Translations under genes and position numbers: made by a program
Part shown: piece after piece, positions 18,165-28,117 of the stretch
Numbering within the stretch: position 1 is the first letter of the stretch
How the letters are laid out: the number at the start of each line of letters is the position of its first letter
Source of the DNA: Thermoplasmatota archaeon
Lineage (GTDB): Archaea > Thermoplasmatota > Penumbrarchaeia > JASLWR01
Length of the DNA stretch: 64,000 bases
Direction of reading: 5' to 3'
Assembly: GCA_030740765.1 (NCBI GenBank)
Contig: JASLWR010000007.1
Span: 20,638-84,637, forward strand
The notes under the pieces: model-generated
The model's input: the letters and a program-made list of their open reading frames with translations, nothing else
What the model was told of the DNA's origin: nothing
Database searches by the model: none

Positions 18165-18374
18165 TCCCTTCCGATTTTAGGACGAAGAGCAGTCTATTGC
18201 TCCCTTTGATATCTTTATAGAAATGCCCATATACAAAGAAATAAATAAAAAATAGATAATGGGTGTATATGAGAAGGGATGCGGACCTCCCAGACCAAGG
18301 GGAGAAAATTAATATTAATAGATCTCATCCGGACCAACAAAGGATCCTATCGGATTCAAGGAGGGATAATCGTT

Positions 18375-21300
18375 ATGGGAGTTGGAACCAATCGGACCAA
18401 TGAGAGCAGTACAGGGATAACTGTAGCTGAGGAACTCCTTTCGCTAGGTGAAGAGCTATACCGGGAACTAAAGGATCTCTCCATTGAAGCTCCTGAGGTG
18501 GACGGTCTGTTAAAAGATGCCAAAATCGCCATGGAAAAGGGAAATATTGCCCTCGCCACGGCCAAGGCAACCGAAGCGTGTACCCTGGGAGAACACAGAA
18601 AAAGCGAAGGGATAATTCAAATAGTTGGGAGCAAGGTGGCCGAAATAAAGGATTTCATAAGATCGGTTTCCTTCGAAACTGATGTGGCCGGAGTACGCGA
18701 ATATCTCGCAAGAGGCGAGGATGAGTTAATATTGGGTCATTACGACGAAGCGAATAAATTTCTCGATATTGGTGTGAATAGTATCCAAAAGGTACGGCGG
18801 CAGATAGATAAGAAAAAGATATTGGGTTTGATCACGAGAGCGGAGACTGCCAGCCACAAGAAATTTATTAACGATCCTGATGGCAGGATCCAGGGAATGC
18901 TTGAGAAAAGCAAGGAATTGCTGGAAAATGGCGAACCGGAAAAAGCTTCCGAAATGGCCTATGAAGTCCTGAACCGATGCTCCGAGGAAAGTAAATACGG
19001 TGAGATGCAATCTCTTCTTGAGGAACTCGGTTCCATCGAAAGTGAGATTGAAGAACTTGAAAAATTAGGTGCCGAAGTTAAAGCGGTCAATATAAGGTTA
19101 TTGAACGGTAAGCAAGCTCTGGATAAAGCCGATATAGAGAGTACCAGGGACATTATTTCGAGTTGCTATATCATTATTTCCCGACTGAAGGGCAGGGTGA
19201 AGATAAAGGCAGCCCAGGAGAGGCTCGCCAGGGCAAAATACGTTGTTGATCAAATGGGAGAGACCGCCCAGGTATCCACGGAACCGTTGGAAAAGCTCGG
19301 GCGGGCTAAGAATCTCTTTCATGATAAGAAATATGATGAGTCAATAGAATGTTCCGATGATGCCATCAATACGGCCATGGAAGTGAAGCATAAATTCTAT
19401 AAGGGTAAGATTTTTTCAAAGATCGAAGAGTATAACCTGAAGATAGAACAACTTGAGAAATCCGGTTTGTCACTTGATGAGTTGAAATCAAAGCTATCTG
19501 GTGTAGCGCAGAATGCCGCCATGAAAAAGTACCTCGAATGCGAGAATATGCTGGAGAATATCTCTCTCGAACTTCTCAAGGAAAAAAATAACCTGAGAAT
19601 CAAGAAGGGAAGTAGTGACATCTCATCTATTCAGGTCGATTTACGAAAATTGAAGATACTCGGGCTTCCCATGGAAGAATTAACGGATATGCTCACTGAA
19701 GCGCAGAAGGCTTTCAAAGAATACGATTACCGCCGTATAGAGGAGCTTGCTGAAAAGGTAAAGAACAATAGCGAAAAAATGATACGGGATCACAAGATAA
19801 GCGAGTCGATAAAGAAATTTGAAGAGACCGAAAAACGTCTAGAGGAAATTGCTAGGCAGGATGTAGATGTTTCGAAAGCATGGATGTCTTTCAATAAGGG
19901 GAGAAGTATTTTACAAAACGGCGATTACACGAAGGCACTAGAATCTTTAAGGGCAGCGGAAGAGCAGATGAGCGAAACCTGGGGCGCCCATATGCTGAGG
20001 AAGATAGATGAGATCAAGGGAGATACCGATTCCATCATTTCCGAATTGAGGGAAAGAGGATTGAAGGTAATTAAAGCCGAGAAACTTTTGCAGTTGGCCG
20101 AGCTGAAGGTCCGGGGAAAGGATATGGAAGCGGGGTATCAGATAGTAAAGGACGCCCTCGATTCAGCAAAAAGCACGAAGTCGGAGCTCTTTCGTAGGAT
20201 GTACCTCGACACACTACTCGATTATCATACCCATATAAAGGCACTCCAACGGGGAGGGGTAGACACAAGCTCCATGGAGGAGCGATTGAACGAAGCCAAG
20301 ACTAAGGTCGAAAATGAGGATTTTGGGGACTTGACCTCTTTAATGAATGGGATATTGGAATCCATTAATTCGAAAAAACAGGAATATCTAGGGGGCCAGT
20401 CTTCTCAAAAATTAAAAGACATGCAAGATAGGTATAAAGAGCTTGAAAAGGAAGGGATCGAGCTTGATGAAGTGAGTGGGCTTATGGAGGATGCTGCTAG
20501 TGCCCACGAGAAAGGGAATTATGAAACGGCAAAGACCCTGCTTTCGGAAGCCCGGCAGAAGGCTGAGAACAATTATATACTTACGAAGAGTTCAGCATTT
20601 AAGGATACCTATGATAGTATCCTAAAGGACATTGGGAAGTGGAAAGAAGCTTCCATCGATACTGCTGAACTGGAAAGGATAATTGAAGATGCTAGAAATA
20701 AAATTGAATTGAAAGAGATGGAGATGGCCTCGAAGGATCTTGATCAGGCCATGGAGATATCTTCCCGACTGCGGGAATATTATTACCAGGAAAGATCTTT
20801 GGATATCATATCTGAAGCAAAGATCACCTTTCGCGATCTGATAGAGGTTGGCCAGGATATTTCCTCGCTTCGAGGACAACTGGACCGTGTAAAGGAATAT
20901 TTCAGTGATCAGCAATACAAAGAGGCATATGAGCTCGGTGAAGAATTGACCAGCACGATAAAGGCAAGAAGGAGACTTGGTACACTGCAGAAGAAAAACC
21001 AATTGCTTGTGAAACGCCACGCTGAACTGGAGAATGAAGGCCTGGAACTTGATGAAGAGAAGGATGTTCTATCGCAGGTGGCAGTAATGCTGGACGCGGC
21101 CGAGTTTGATACTGCCAAGGAAACCATAGAAAAAATCGATCGAGTGATGGAAGAAAAATTCCATTCCTACCGGGACGATTTCTACCGAAAAGAGATCGAT
21201 GAATTCAAGTCTCTACTTGACAAGTTCTCCAAAAAGGATGTGGATGTTTCTTCCCTGTACTCCATCATTGACAATTGTACCCGTCACCTTGAGATGAAGG

Positions 21301-24300
21301 AATATAATACCACAGCGGAACTGTTGAAAAAGGGATGGATGGAAGCAGAATCCGCCAGAGATTTCTTTGTAACCAATCAATTATTGACCCAATTATATGA
21401 ACTTGAGGACGCCCTTTTCGAACTTGCTAACAGGGGTGCTGACGTAACTGGTATGGACAGTAAGTTATTGAAGATAAAGAGAATGATATCGAAGGGATCC
21501 TTCTCCGAAGCCAGGTCCGCGATATTGAAGAGACAGAAGGACATTCGTGAGATCGAAATCGATTTCCACAGGGGCAAGGTCCGTATCTTTCTGGATGAAC
21601 TGGAAACTCAAAGGCAGAGTCTGAGCGAAGAAGGTGTGGACACCATGGAGATGGAAACCCTGCTGGTGGCTGCTGAATCCAACGTTTCAAAGGGAATATT
21701 CGATGAGGCTTACAAGGTAATCGATAAGGTGAAGAAGATCAGGGATTCACTAGAGCTCGATCATAAGCTTGGGAATTCCGAGTCATCTCTGGATACTGTC
21801 AAAGAGGAATTGGACCGCCTTTCGACCAAGGGTGTGGACACCGATCTCATGGGCGACCTCTACCGCGATGCAGGGGAATTATTGAAGAAAAACAATTTCA
21901 GCGAAGTTAATGCATATTGTAAGCTCGCATTAAAGGAAGGTGCGAAAAGGGAGAGGGAGTTTGACCTGGAAATAGCTTTGGACCGCTTAAGCCGAAGCAG
22001 AGGTGTGGTTGAATTTATAGAAAAGGACTCCGGGGGTGGTTTCGACCTTTCAGATTATTTCGATCGATTGGACGAACTAAACGATGAGGTTAGGGAAGAA
22101 GTTTCCACAGAGATATTGGCCCGTATCGTCCAGTTCGAGGATGATGTAAGGGGTCGAAGTCGGGAATACATGAAACAGAAAGCCATCTCCACAAAGAGGC
22201 TACTTGAAGATATCATATCCGAAATTGAAGAAATTGGCGGCGCAAGCTCTCCTCTCATGGTATACATCCAGAAAGGCGAAAAATTACTTGACAAGGAACA
22301 CTTCGGGCCAAGTATAGAATGGTTTCAAAAGGGTATCGAGAAAGCGGCCTTCGAGAAAAGGCGCCAGGAAATATGCTTATCAATTGACAATATCAGAACC
22401 CTTGAGGAAGATGCCCGCAAAATCGGAGTGGACGTATCCGAAGGCTCCTCATTGTTCAATAAAGGGAAGAGAGAATTCAAAAGAGAGGATTATGATAAAT
22501 CAGTCATTCTGCTGGAAAGAGCAAAGAAGGCCATCACCTCCGCCAAATTCAATTACCTGAAGACGAAGATCAACGGCGTGATCATAACCAACAAGCTCAT
22601 CTATGATAATCTTACGGAGATGGGGGTATCTAAGATAGAAATGAAGGAGGAAAAATCCTTCATGGATATGAGCCAACTTCTCTTGGACAAGGGGGTTTTG
22701 GATGAAGCAGAGGTGTATGTCAATAAGGGGAAGGAAGCTCTGGTTGACCTGAAGAACCGACATAATCTGAGAATAGTATCAGAGGAAATGGAAAAAACCT
22801 CCGATATCTGCAGCGGCATTGAAGAACAGGGCGTGGAGATATCATCATCTCTTCAATTACTGGGTGAGATCCGGGAGACCTTAGGTGATAGAAAGGAACT
22901 CCCCGATGACGAGCAACGATCCATACTGGATGATATCCGGCATGCTCTTCATAGCGCCAGGGAGCAGGAGACCACGTTCAAGCTCCATCTTCTCGACAGC
23001 AACCTAGAACGTAATGCGGCCCTTTTAAATAAATACAGTATGGAAGGTGTCGACATGACCGAACCATTGGCAATCTTGGCCGAGGCCAGAGAGATGTACG
23101 ATGGAGGGAACACGGAGAAAGGATTGGCCAAAGGGATTGAGTGTATAGCACTGGCCAAGGAGAAACGAGCTCTGTTCTTCAAGGATAGTGCCAATGGACT
23201 TCTCTATACTGCAGAATTATTGATGAAAGATATCAGAAAGCTCCCTTTCGACATCAGTCATCTTGAATCCATGATGAAGACTGCAAGGGATAATTACGCG
23301 GAAGAAAAACACAGAAAGTGCGCGCATCAGTTGAAACCATTTATTAGTGCTTGCGACGAGATGAGAATAATGGGTGAACTCCAGGCCAAGATCGACGCTT
23401 TGCGGGAATCGGTCATCGATCTACCTATCGAAAAGGAACATTTCGAAGAAGAGTTGAAGGAGATCGAGGAACTAATAGTCAATCGAAAGTTCGACGCGGC
23501 GAAGAACGCATACGAGGATATTTTTAAGGTTTTCAAGTTAAAACGAGGCGAGTATGAAAAGAAACTGGCAGAAGAGGAGTACGAGCGGATAAAACTACAG
23601 GTAGACGAACTTACTGCAGATGGTATCGACCAGAGTGAACCAATAAATATGATAGAGCAGGGGCGAAAATTTATCAAGAACGGGGAATTGAATAAAGGAC
23701 ACGATATTATAATGGAAGCGGCTCAACTGGCAAAGAAGATCCGCAAGGAGAAAACAGCGGAAATATCCGAGGCGATCCTATCTCTTGAAGATGCCCTGAT
23801 CCTTGCAGGAGAAGGACGAGCGTATGAAGCAGAGCTCATGAAAAAGCTCAGAAAGTTACGTGACGATTCAGCCATTCCCATAACCGAGGAACTGACTCAA
23901 ACGATACTATCTCTAAGCAAGATCTTCAAAATGATGGAAGATTATGAGATAAAAACACTATTCCTCGGCAATGTCCAGAGTGTGAGGAAGCTATTGAGCG
24001 AGGTTTCGGAATATCTGCCTGAAGAAATATCTCGGGAATTGAATGTGAAACTGGACGGAATGCCGAGTCTCGGTCCAGGGGTTCCAAGATCCGTTGAGGA
24101 TGAGGCTTTCGGGGAGTTAGAAAAGATAAGGAATCTAATAATCGCTTCAACCGAAAAGGAGATCCATAAAAGCCTCGCAGATCCGGTAGCCCGGATCGAA
24201 CAGCTGGGTGGTGTAGACAAGCTGCTGGCCCAAGGTATCGTGGGCGTGGATATTTATAACTCTTATCTAAACAAGATAAATGATACATCCGGGGAGGAAC

Positions 24301-25721
24301 TTGTTGATAAACTAAGATTCGTTCGTCTCCTTAGTGAACAGGTCGAGAAAATAGAACTACGGGTGCAAAGAAAGAACCTTCTGGACCATTACAATGATCT
24401 TTCTCAAAGGGTAAACGCCATGAAATCGAATCAGTTCACTCCGTCCAGCGCATTGCACTGGCTGGGAGAGGGAAAAGCGGCTCTCGATAGTGACGAATTC
24501 AAGGAAGCGGAAAAATGCTTCGTACGGGCTGAGGACGGGGCGAACATGGCCCTCAAGAGGCGGGAGCAGGATATGGCGAGCCGTTCCATTACGTCGGCCA
24601 TAGAGAAGATGAGGGGCATGGGGCTAAAATTCTCAGAGGCGAAAGAGGTACAGGTGATTCTAATAAAAGCCCAGGAGGCGGAGAGGCAGAGGCGTTATTC
24701 GGAGATACAGGGGCTATGCAAAGAGGCTATCGGTCTGGCCACCAAAGAAATAGATCGAAAACGGAAAGAGAAGTTTGAAAAAGAGACGTCCAGGATAAAG
24801 AATATCATAAAATCAAAGGATCGGGATATGGATGGAAGCATCCATTTGAATAGATTGGTCATGGCCGAAAACCTGTTTAATTCCGGAATGTACGATTTAG
24901 CAATGGATGTAGCAAAGAGGGCGGAAAAAGACGTTCGTAACAGTTACTGGTTGACCATGACCGAGAAATATCTCATCAGTCACCAAGAGGCCGAGAAAGC
25001 AATGGAGAACGCAGAAACAATTGAAGTAGACATTTCCCAGGGCGCTCTTCTGATGGAAGAGAGCAGGAAGTTGTTCCTCAAGGAAGCCATGGCGTTGGCC
25101 TATGAGAATATTAGCGAAGCGACATCAGTAATAAACGAGCTTATTCATCGGAACATGGTACGGACAAAGCAGGATGAGGCTACTTCGCTGAGAAAGGAAC
25201 TGGACATATTAGAGGAAAAGGGTGCCGAGGTTCTGAACGCCCGAAGAGACCTGGAAAAGATGCGGGTTTTACTGAAACAGGGGGAATTGGATAAAGCTGA
25301 AGAGGTGAAAAACATCATCGTCAATGCCCTGGGGGGTCTTGAAAAAGATGTTTTCAGAGAAGAACTGAAAAGGATACTTGATAACTGCCATGCGATAATG
25401 GAGGAAGTTGCTAGGATGAAGGGGGATACATCCGAGTTTCAGAAGAATATCAAAAGAGCCACGGATTTCCTTACGGGTGGTCTCCTGGAAAGTGCTAACG
25501 AGCTATCCCAGGCTTGTTTGAAGGAACTCATGGGGGAAAGGAACAGTCTTCTCGAAGAAAGGGCAAAGACGGTGCTCTATGCCACTGGAGAGATCGTGAA
25601 TGGCACTGAGAATGAGCGGGCCCTGGATTATTTCAAGAAAGCGAGAACGGCATTTGAACTGGAACGTTACAAGGAAGCCCTGAGAATGGCCCAGGAAAGC
25701 ATCAAACACATCGAGGGATAA
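18375..25721 (+). CDS. Giant alpha-helical repeat protein (2448 residues)
   Basis: The ORF is tracked from 18279, but ATG 18375 (MGVGTNRTN) has a good Shine-Dalgarno (GGAGGGAT) and begins a normal helical region. The whole protein consists of about thirty units of roughly 75-85 residues. A typical unit reads L-x-x-x-G-x-D-[VT]-S, then LL-x-x-A-x-x-x-L-x-x-G-x-[YF]-x-x-A, then a long charged helix; examples are GVDTSSMEERLNEAKTKV and GIELDEVSGLMEDAASA. This pattern resembles TPR-like solenoids or spectrin-like coiled coils. There is no signal peptide, membrane helix, ATPase motif or cysteine cluster, so it is predicted to be cytoplasmic and structural or scaffolding. The gene stands alone between the LctP-like gene and hisS. 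Function unknown. Confidence 0.88.
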   Translation: MGVGTNRTNESSTGITVAEELLSLGEELYRELKDLSIEAPEVDGLLKDAKIAMEKGNIALATAKATEACTLGEHRKSEGIIQIVGSKVAEIKDFIRSVSFETDVAGVREYLARGEDELILGHYDEANKFLDIGVNSIQKVRRQIDKKKILGLITRAETASHKKFINDPDGRIQGMLEKSKELLENGEPEKASEMAYEVLNRCSEESKYGEMQSLLEELGSIESEIEELEKLGAEVKAVNIRLLNGKQALDKADIESTRDIISSCYIIISRLKGRVKIKAAQERLARAKYVVDQMGETAQVSTEPLEKLGRAKNLFHDKKYDESIECSDDAINTAMEVKHKFYKGKIFSKIEEYNLKIEQLEKSGLSLDELKSKLSGVAQNAAMKKYLECENMLENISLELLKEKNNLRIKKGSSDISSIQVDLRKLKILGLPMEELTDMLTEAQKAFKEYDYRRIEELAEKVKNNSEKMIRDHKISESIKKFEETEKRLEEIARQDVDVSKAWMSFNKGRSILQNGDYTKALESLRAAEEQMSETWGAHMLRKIDEIKGDTDSIISELRERGLKVIKAEKLLQLAELKVRGKDMEAGYQIVKDALDSAKSTKSELFRRMYLDTLLDYHTHIKALQRGGVDTSSMEERLNEAKTKVENEDFGDLTSLMNGILESINSKKQEYLGGQSSQKLKDMQDRYKELEKEGIELDEVSGLMEDAASAHEKGNYETAKTLLSEARQKAENNYILTKSSAFKDTYDSILKDIGKWKEASIDTAELERIIEDARNKIELKEMEMASKDLDQAMEISSRLREYYYQERSLDIISEAKITFRDLIEVGQDISSLRGQLDRVKEYFSDQQYKEAYELGEELTSTIKARRRLGTLQKKNQLLVKRHAELENEGLELDEEKDVLSQVAVMLDAAEFDTAKETIEKIDRVMEEKFHSYRDDFYRKEIDEFKSLLDKFSKKDVDVSSLYSIIDNCTRHLEMKEYNTTAELLKKGWMEAESARDFFVTNQLLTQLYELEDALFELANRGADVTGMDSKLLKIKRMISKGSFSEARSAILKRQKDIREIEIDFHRGKVRIFLDELETQRQSLSEEGVDTMEMETLLVAAESNVSKGIFDEAYKVIDKVKKIRDSLELDHKLGNSESSLDTVKEELDRLSTKGVDTDLMGDLYRDAGELLKKNNFSEVNAYCKLALKEGAKREREFDLEIALDRLSRSRGVVEFIEKDSGGGFDLSDYFDRLDELNDEVREEVSTEILARIVQFEDDVRGRSREYMKQKAISTKRLLEDIISEIEEIGGASSPLMVYIQKGEKLLDKEHFGPSIEWFQKGIEKAAFEKRRQEICLSIDNIRTLEEDARKIGVDVSEGSSLFNKGKREFKREDYDKSVILLERAKKAITSAKFNYLKTKINGVIITNKLIYDNLTEMGVSKIEMKEEKSFMDMSQLLLDKGVLDEAEVYVNKGKEALVDLKNRHNLRIVSEEMEKTSDICSGIEEQGVEISSSLQLLGEIRETLGDRKELPDDEQRSILDDIRHALHSAREQETTFKLHLLDSNLERNAALLNKYSMEGVDMTEPLAILAEAREMYDGGNTEKGLAKGIECIALAKEKRALFFKDSANGLLYTAELLMKDIRKLPFDISHLESMMKTARDNYAEEKHRKCAHQLKPFISACDEMRIMGELQAKIDALRESVIDLPIEKEHFEEELKEIEELIVNRKFDAAKNAYEDIFKVFKLKRGEYEKKLAEEEYERIKLQVDELTADGIDQSEPINMIEQGRKFIKNGELNKGHDIIMEAAQLAKKIRKEKTAEISEAILSLEDALILAGEGRAYEAELMKKLRKLRDDSAIPITEELTQTILSLSKIFKMMEDYEIKTLFLGNVQSVRKLLSEVSEYLPEEISRELNVKLDGMPSLGPGVPRSVEDEAFGELEKIRNLIIASTEKEIHKSLADPVARIEQLGGVDKLLAQGIVGVDIYNSYLNKINDTSGEELVDKLRFVRLLSEQVEKIELRVQRKNLLDHYNDLSQRVNAMKSNQFTPSSALHWLGEGKAALDSDEFKEAEKCFVRAEDGANMALKRREQDMASRSITSAIEKMRGMGLKFSEAKEVQVILIKAQEAERQRRYSEIQGLCKEAIGLATKEIDRKRKEKFEKETSRIKNIIKSKDRDMDGSIHLNRLVMAENLFNSGMYDLAMDVAKRAEKDVRNSYWLTMTEKYLISHQEAEKAMENAETIEVDISQGALLMEESRKLFLKEAMALAYENISEATSVINELIHRNMVRTKQDEATSLRKELDILEEKGAEVLNARRDLEKMRVLLKQGELDKAEEVKNIIVNALGGLEKDVFREELKRILDNCHAIMEEVARMKGDTSEFQKNIKRATDFLTGGLLESANELSQACLKELMGERNSLLEERAKTVLYATGEIVNGTENERALDYFKKARTAFELERYKEALRMAQESIKHIEG

Positions 25722-25809
25722 AAAATTTCTTCCCATTTCGTTAGTACGATTTTTCTGTGATTGATAAGGCTTGAAGTTTTTAATAGTGGGCTCATCAGGA
25801 GATTGAGAT

Positions 25810-27105
25810 ATGATAAGTAGACCTAGAGGAACGAGGGATTTTACACCGGAGGAAATGGACCGGCGGGATCATCTTCTAGCCGTACTGAAAGGAACCGTTG
25901 AAAGTTTCGGTTATGGTGAGATCGGCCTGCCCGCCTTCGAGCATCTGGACCTCTTTACCCTGCGTTCAGGCCCGGGAATAATCGGGCAGATGTATAACTT
26001 TACCGACAAGAACGGGCGAAATTTGGCGCTTCGACCTGAACTGACGGCCTCCACCATGAGATTCTATGTCAATAATCTTCAGAACCGGCCAAAACCTCAA
26101 AAACTCTACTATTTCGGGAACTGCTTCAGGTATGAAAGACCTCAGAAGGGGAGGTTCCGCGAGTTCTGGCAGTTCGGCGTTGAATTCATCGGTAGTTCGA
26201 CGTCCCTTGCGCTGGCCGAACTGATCGCTATGGCGGTGAAGCTGATGGATAGATCCGGTCTGAGAGATTTTCAGCTCAATATCGGTTACCTGGATATATT
26301 GAGGACGGTTATGGCGAAGATAGGACTCCCCACAAGTGCACTTGCATCGGCATTGGTACTTATCGACAAGAAGAACATCGAAGGGCTCGAAGACCTATTG
26401 TATGAGAACGGGACTTCGGCAAAGCTGGTATCCGACATCCTCAGCTTGTTGGATGTCACCGGTGGGATTGAGCTGCTGGAGGAAATGGAAGGGATGGAAA
26501 GGGATTACCCTGAGCTTGCTGTGCCGCTGGAGCGTTTCCGGAAGATCTGTCACTGGCTTGTGATCATGGGTATAGATAAGTTCAACATTGACCTTGGAGT
26601 GGTCAGGGGCCTGGATTATTACACCGGAATGGTCTTCGAGATCGAGGCTCCTATGTTGGGTGCCGAGAAACAGATATGCGGCGGTGGAGAGTACTCGCTT
26701 GTACCTTTGTTCGGAGGGAGGGAGGTGGCCACAAGCGGCTTTGCTCTGGGATTCGACAGGCTGCTTTTGGCGCTTGAGAACCAGGGATATGTATTTCGGG
26801 CTAAAAGACTGGACCTATTCCTGGTCCCGGTCTCCCCCGACGATATACAATATACCGTGGGGGTCGCCAACAGCTTGAGAACAGCCGGCTTGAGAGTTGA
26901 CCTTGAACTGAGGGGCAGAAATGTGAAGAAAGCAATGAAATACGGCAATTCCTTAGGTGCCGCTTATGTGGGAATAATTGGCGAGAATGAAAGGAATAGG
27001 TCCCTCGTAGCGGTGAAGGACATGAATTCAGGAGAACAGAAGAGCGTGCCTGAAGCCGATCTCGTTAGCTATCTCTGGGAAGGCCGTAACTCATTGCAAA
27101 CTTAG
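25810..27105 (+). CDS. hisS: Histidyl-tRNA synthetase
   Basis: A 431-residue class II synthetase of usual length that charges tRNA-His. The opening RGTRDFTPEEMDRRD is the family N-terminus. Motif 2 is CFRYERPQKGRFREFWQFG. The histidine-binding signatures VVRGLDYYTGMVFE and CGGGEYSLVPLFGG are intact, and motif 3 reads TSGFALGFDRLLLAL. The anticodon-binding domain lies from about residue 330. The start has CAGGAGATTGAGAT before ATG. It is preceded by the giant repeat gene with an 88-base gap. No anomaly seen. Confidence 0.97.
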   Translation: MISRPRGTRDFTPEEMDRRDHLLAVLKGTVESFGYGEIGLPAFEHLDLFTLRSGPGIIGQMYNFTDKNGRNLALRPELTASTMRFYVNNLQNRPKPQKLYYFGNCFRYERPQKGRFREFWQFGVEFIGSSTSLALAELIAMAVKLMDRSGLRDFQLNIGYLDILRTVMAKIGLPTSALASALVLIDKKNIEGLEDLLYENGTSAKLVSDILSLLDVTGGIELLEEMEGMERDYPELAVPLERFRKICHWLVIMGIDKFNIDLGVVRGLDYYTGMVFEIEAPMLGAEKQICGGGEYSLVPLFGGREVATSGFALGFDRLLLALENQGYVFRAKRLDLFLVPVSPDDIQYTVGVANSLRTAGLRVDLELRGRNVKKAMKYGNSLGAAYVGIIGENERNRSLVAVKDMNSGEQKSVPEADLVSYLWEGRNSLQT

Positions 27106-27163
27106 TGGACCCACCCTTCTCGTAATGGATAATGTCGGCAACTTTCTAAAAACGGTAAAAACA

Positions 27164-27170
27164 TTTATAT
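27164..27170 (+). promoter_or_regulatory. TATA box upstream of the 27236/NAC gene pair
   Basis: AAAAACATTTATATGATAC is an archaeal TATA-type element. A start about 25 bases downstream would give a leader of roughly 45 bases ahead of the AGGGGAA ribosome site of the next gene. Confidence 0.45.
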
Positions 27171-27235
27171 GATACTTTTGTAATCCAACATGATCTGAAC
27201 ATAATGGATCGTGGAAAATTACCAGGGGAATAAAA

Positions 27236-27658
27236 ATGGCTGAACACGCCTTCGAAAAGATAAAAACGGGCGGTCTATTTTCGCCTAGGATCAAGGTTAT
27301 TTACGAGACCAAGGTGGTACGGATGATGACAGGTGGGGAAGTGAACTCCACTGTATTGTACACCGAGGATGCATCAAAGAGGATCGGGATGTGCGAATTT
27401 GCCTATCAGGGCAGGGAGGGAACGATCAATTCCTTCAACATCGACGACTGGTCCGTGGAGAGTTATGCGCTTGGACTCTTGAAACATGTGGTATCGATAC
27501 TGAAAAAGAAGGGTATAAAAACGGTGGGCGCGGAACTCTATGCCAGTGACAATACCATAAACAAGAAGAGAGAGATCTTCAAAAAAGGGAAGTTCAAAGT
27601 GGCATCGGGCGGCTCGGCCACAGGTTACAGTAGATACCTTTTCAAGAGGAACATATAG
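27236..27658 (+). CDS. Small protein with GNAT-like C-terminal half, function unknown
   Basis: A 140-residue soluble protein, ATG with CAGGGGAAT upstream. N-terminal strands (RIKVIYETKVVRMMTGGEV, CEFAYQGREGTINSF) are followed by a helix (YALGLLKHVVSILKKKGIKT) and AELYASDN. The succession resembles the second half of a GNAT N-acetyltransferase fold, where a helix follows the acetyl-CoA loop and the final strand carries the substrate site, but I see no clear Q/R-x-x-G-x-G/A pyrophosphate loop. It is 11 bases upstream of the NAC gene and probably co-transcribed with it, which fits a role near the ribosome or nascent chains. That link is inference. Confidence 0.6.
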   Translation: MAEHAFEKIKTGGLFSPRIKVIYETKVVRMMTGGEVNSTVLYTEDASKRIGMCEFAYQGREGTINSFNIDDWSVESYALGLLKHVVSILKKKGIKTVGAELYASDNTINKKREIFKKGKFKVASGGSATGYSRYLFKRNI

Positions 27659-27669
27659 GAAGCGATATT

Positions 27670-28023
27670 TTGATACCCGGTCTAGGTAGAGGGATGAATC
27701 CCCGAAAGATGAAGATGATGATGAAGAGAATGGGGATCGAGGTGGAGGAATTGGATAATGTCGAAAAGATATTGATCCGTACAGCTGACCGGGAGTACGT
27801 GTTCGACGACGCTTCAGTTTCCATGATGGTGACCCAGGGCCAAACGACGTTCAATATCGTTGGGGAGCCCCGGATAATCGAGAAGGAAGGTGCCATAAAG
27901 ATCCCTGAAGAGGACATACAGATCGTTATGGGACAGGCGGGGGTAAGCTACGAGGCGGCCAAGAAGGCTCTCCAGGAGAACGAAGGGAACCCTGCGGAAG
28001 CCATCATTTCCTTAATGGGATGA
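27670..28023 (+). CDS. nac: Nascent polypeptide-associated complex protein (archaeal NAC, alpha type)
   Basis: A 117-residue archaeal NAC. The homodimer binds ribosomes near the exit tunnel and contacts nascent chains. The basic N-terminus GMNPRKMKMMMKRMGIEVE and the NAC beta domain (VEKILIRTADREYVF, GQTTFNIVGEP) are followed by a UBA domain (EEDIQIVMGQAGVSYEAAKKAL...NPAEAIISLMG). The start is TTG: AGGAAG precedes it at a good distance, and IPGLGRGMNP matches the start of homologues, so I prefer TTG over the internal ATG of MNPRKM. It probably shares a transcript with the 140-residue gene. Confidence 0.93.
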   Translation: MIPGLGRGMNPRKMKMMMKRMGIEVEELDNVEKILIRTADREYVFDDASVSMMVTQGQTTFNIVGEPRIIEKEGAIKIPEEDIQIVMGQAGVSYEAAKKALQENEGNPAEAIISLMG

Positions 28024-28117
28024 TCTTTTCATATCAACTAAAGATTCACGGATCTATTAGTTATCCGGGGCGGTATCCACGCCTCTTGTGAGACACGACC
28101 ATAAAGGAGTGTTATTT

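Noticed and set aside
18279-18374. N-terminal 32 codons of the giant repeat ORF
   Set aside because: No ribosome site for 18279, while the ATG at 18375 has a good one and starts normal helical sequence.
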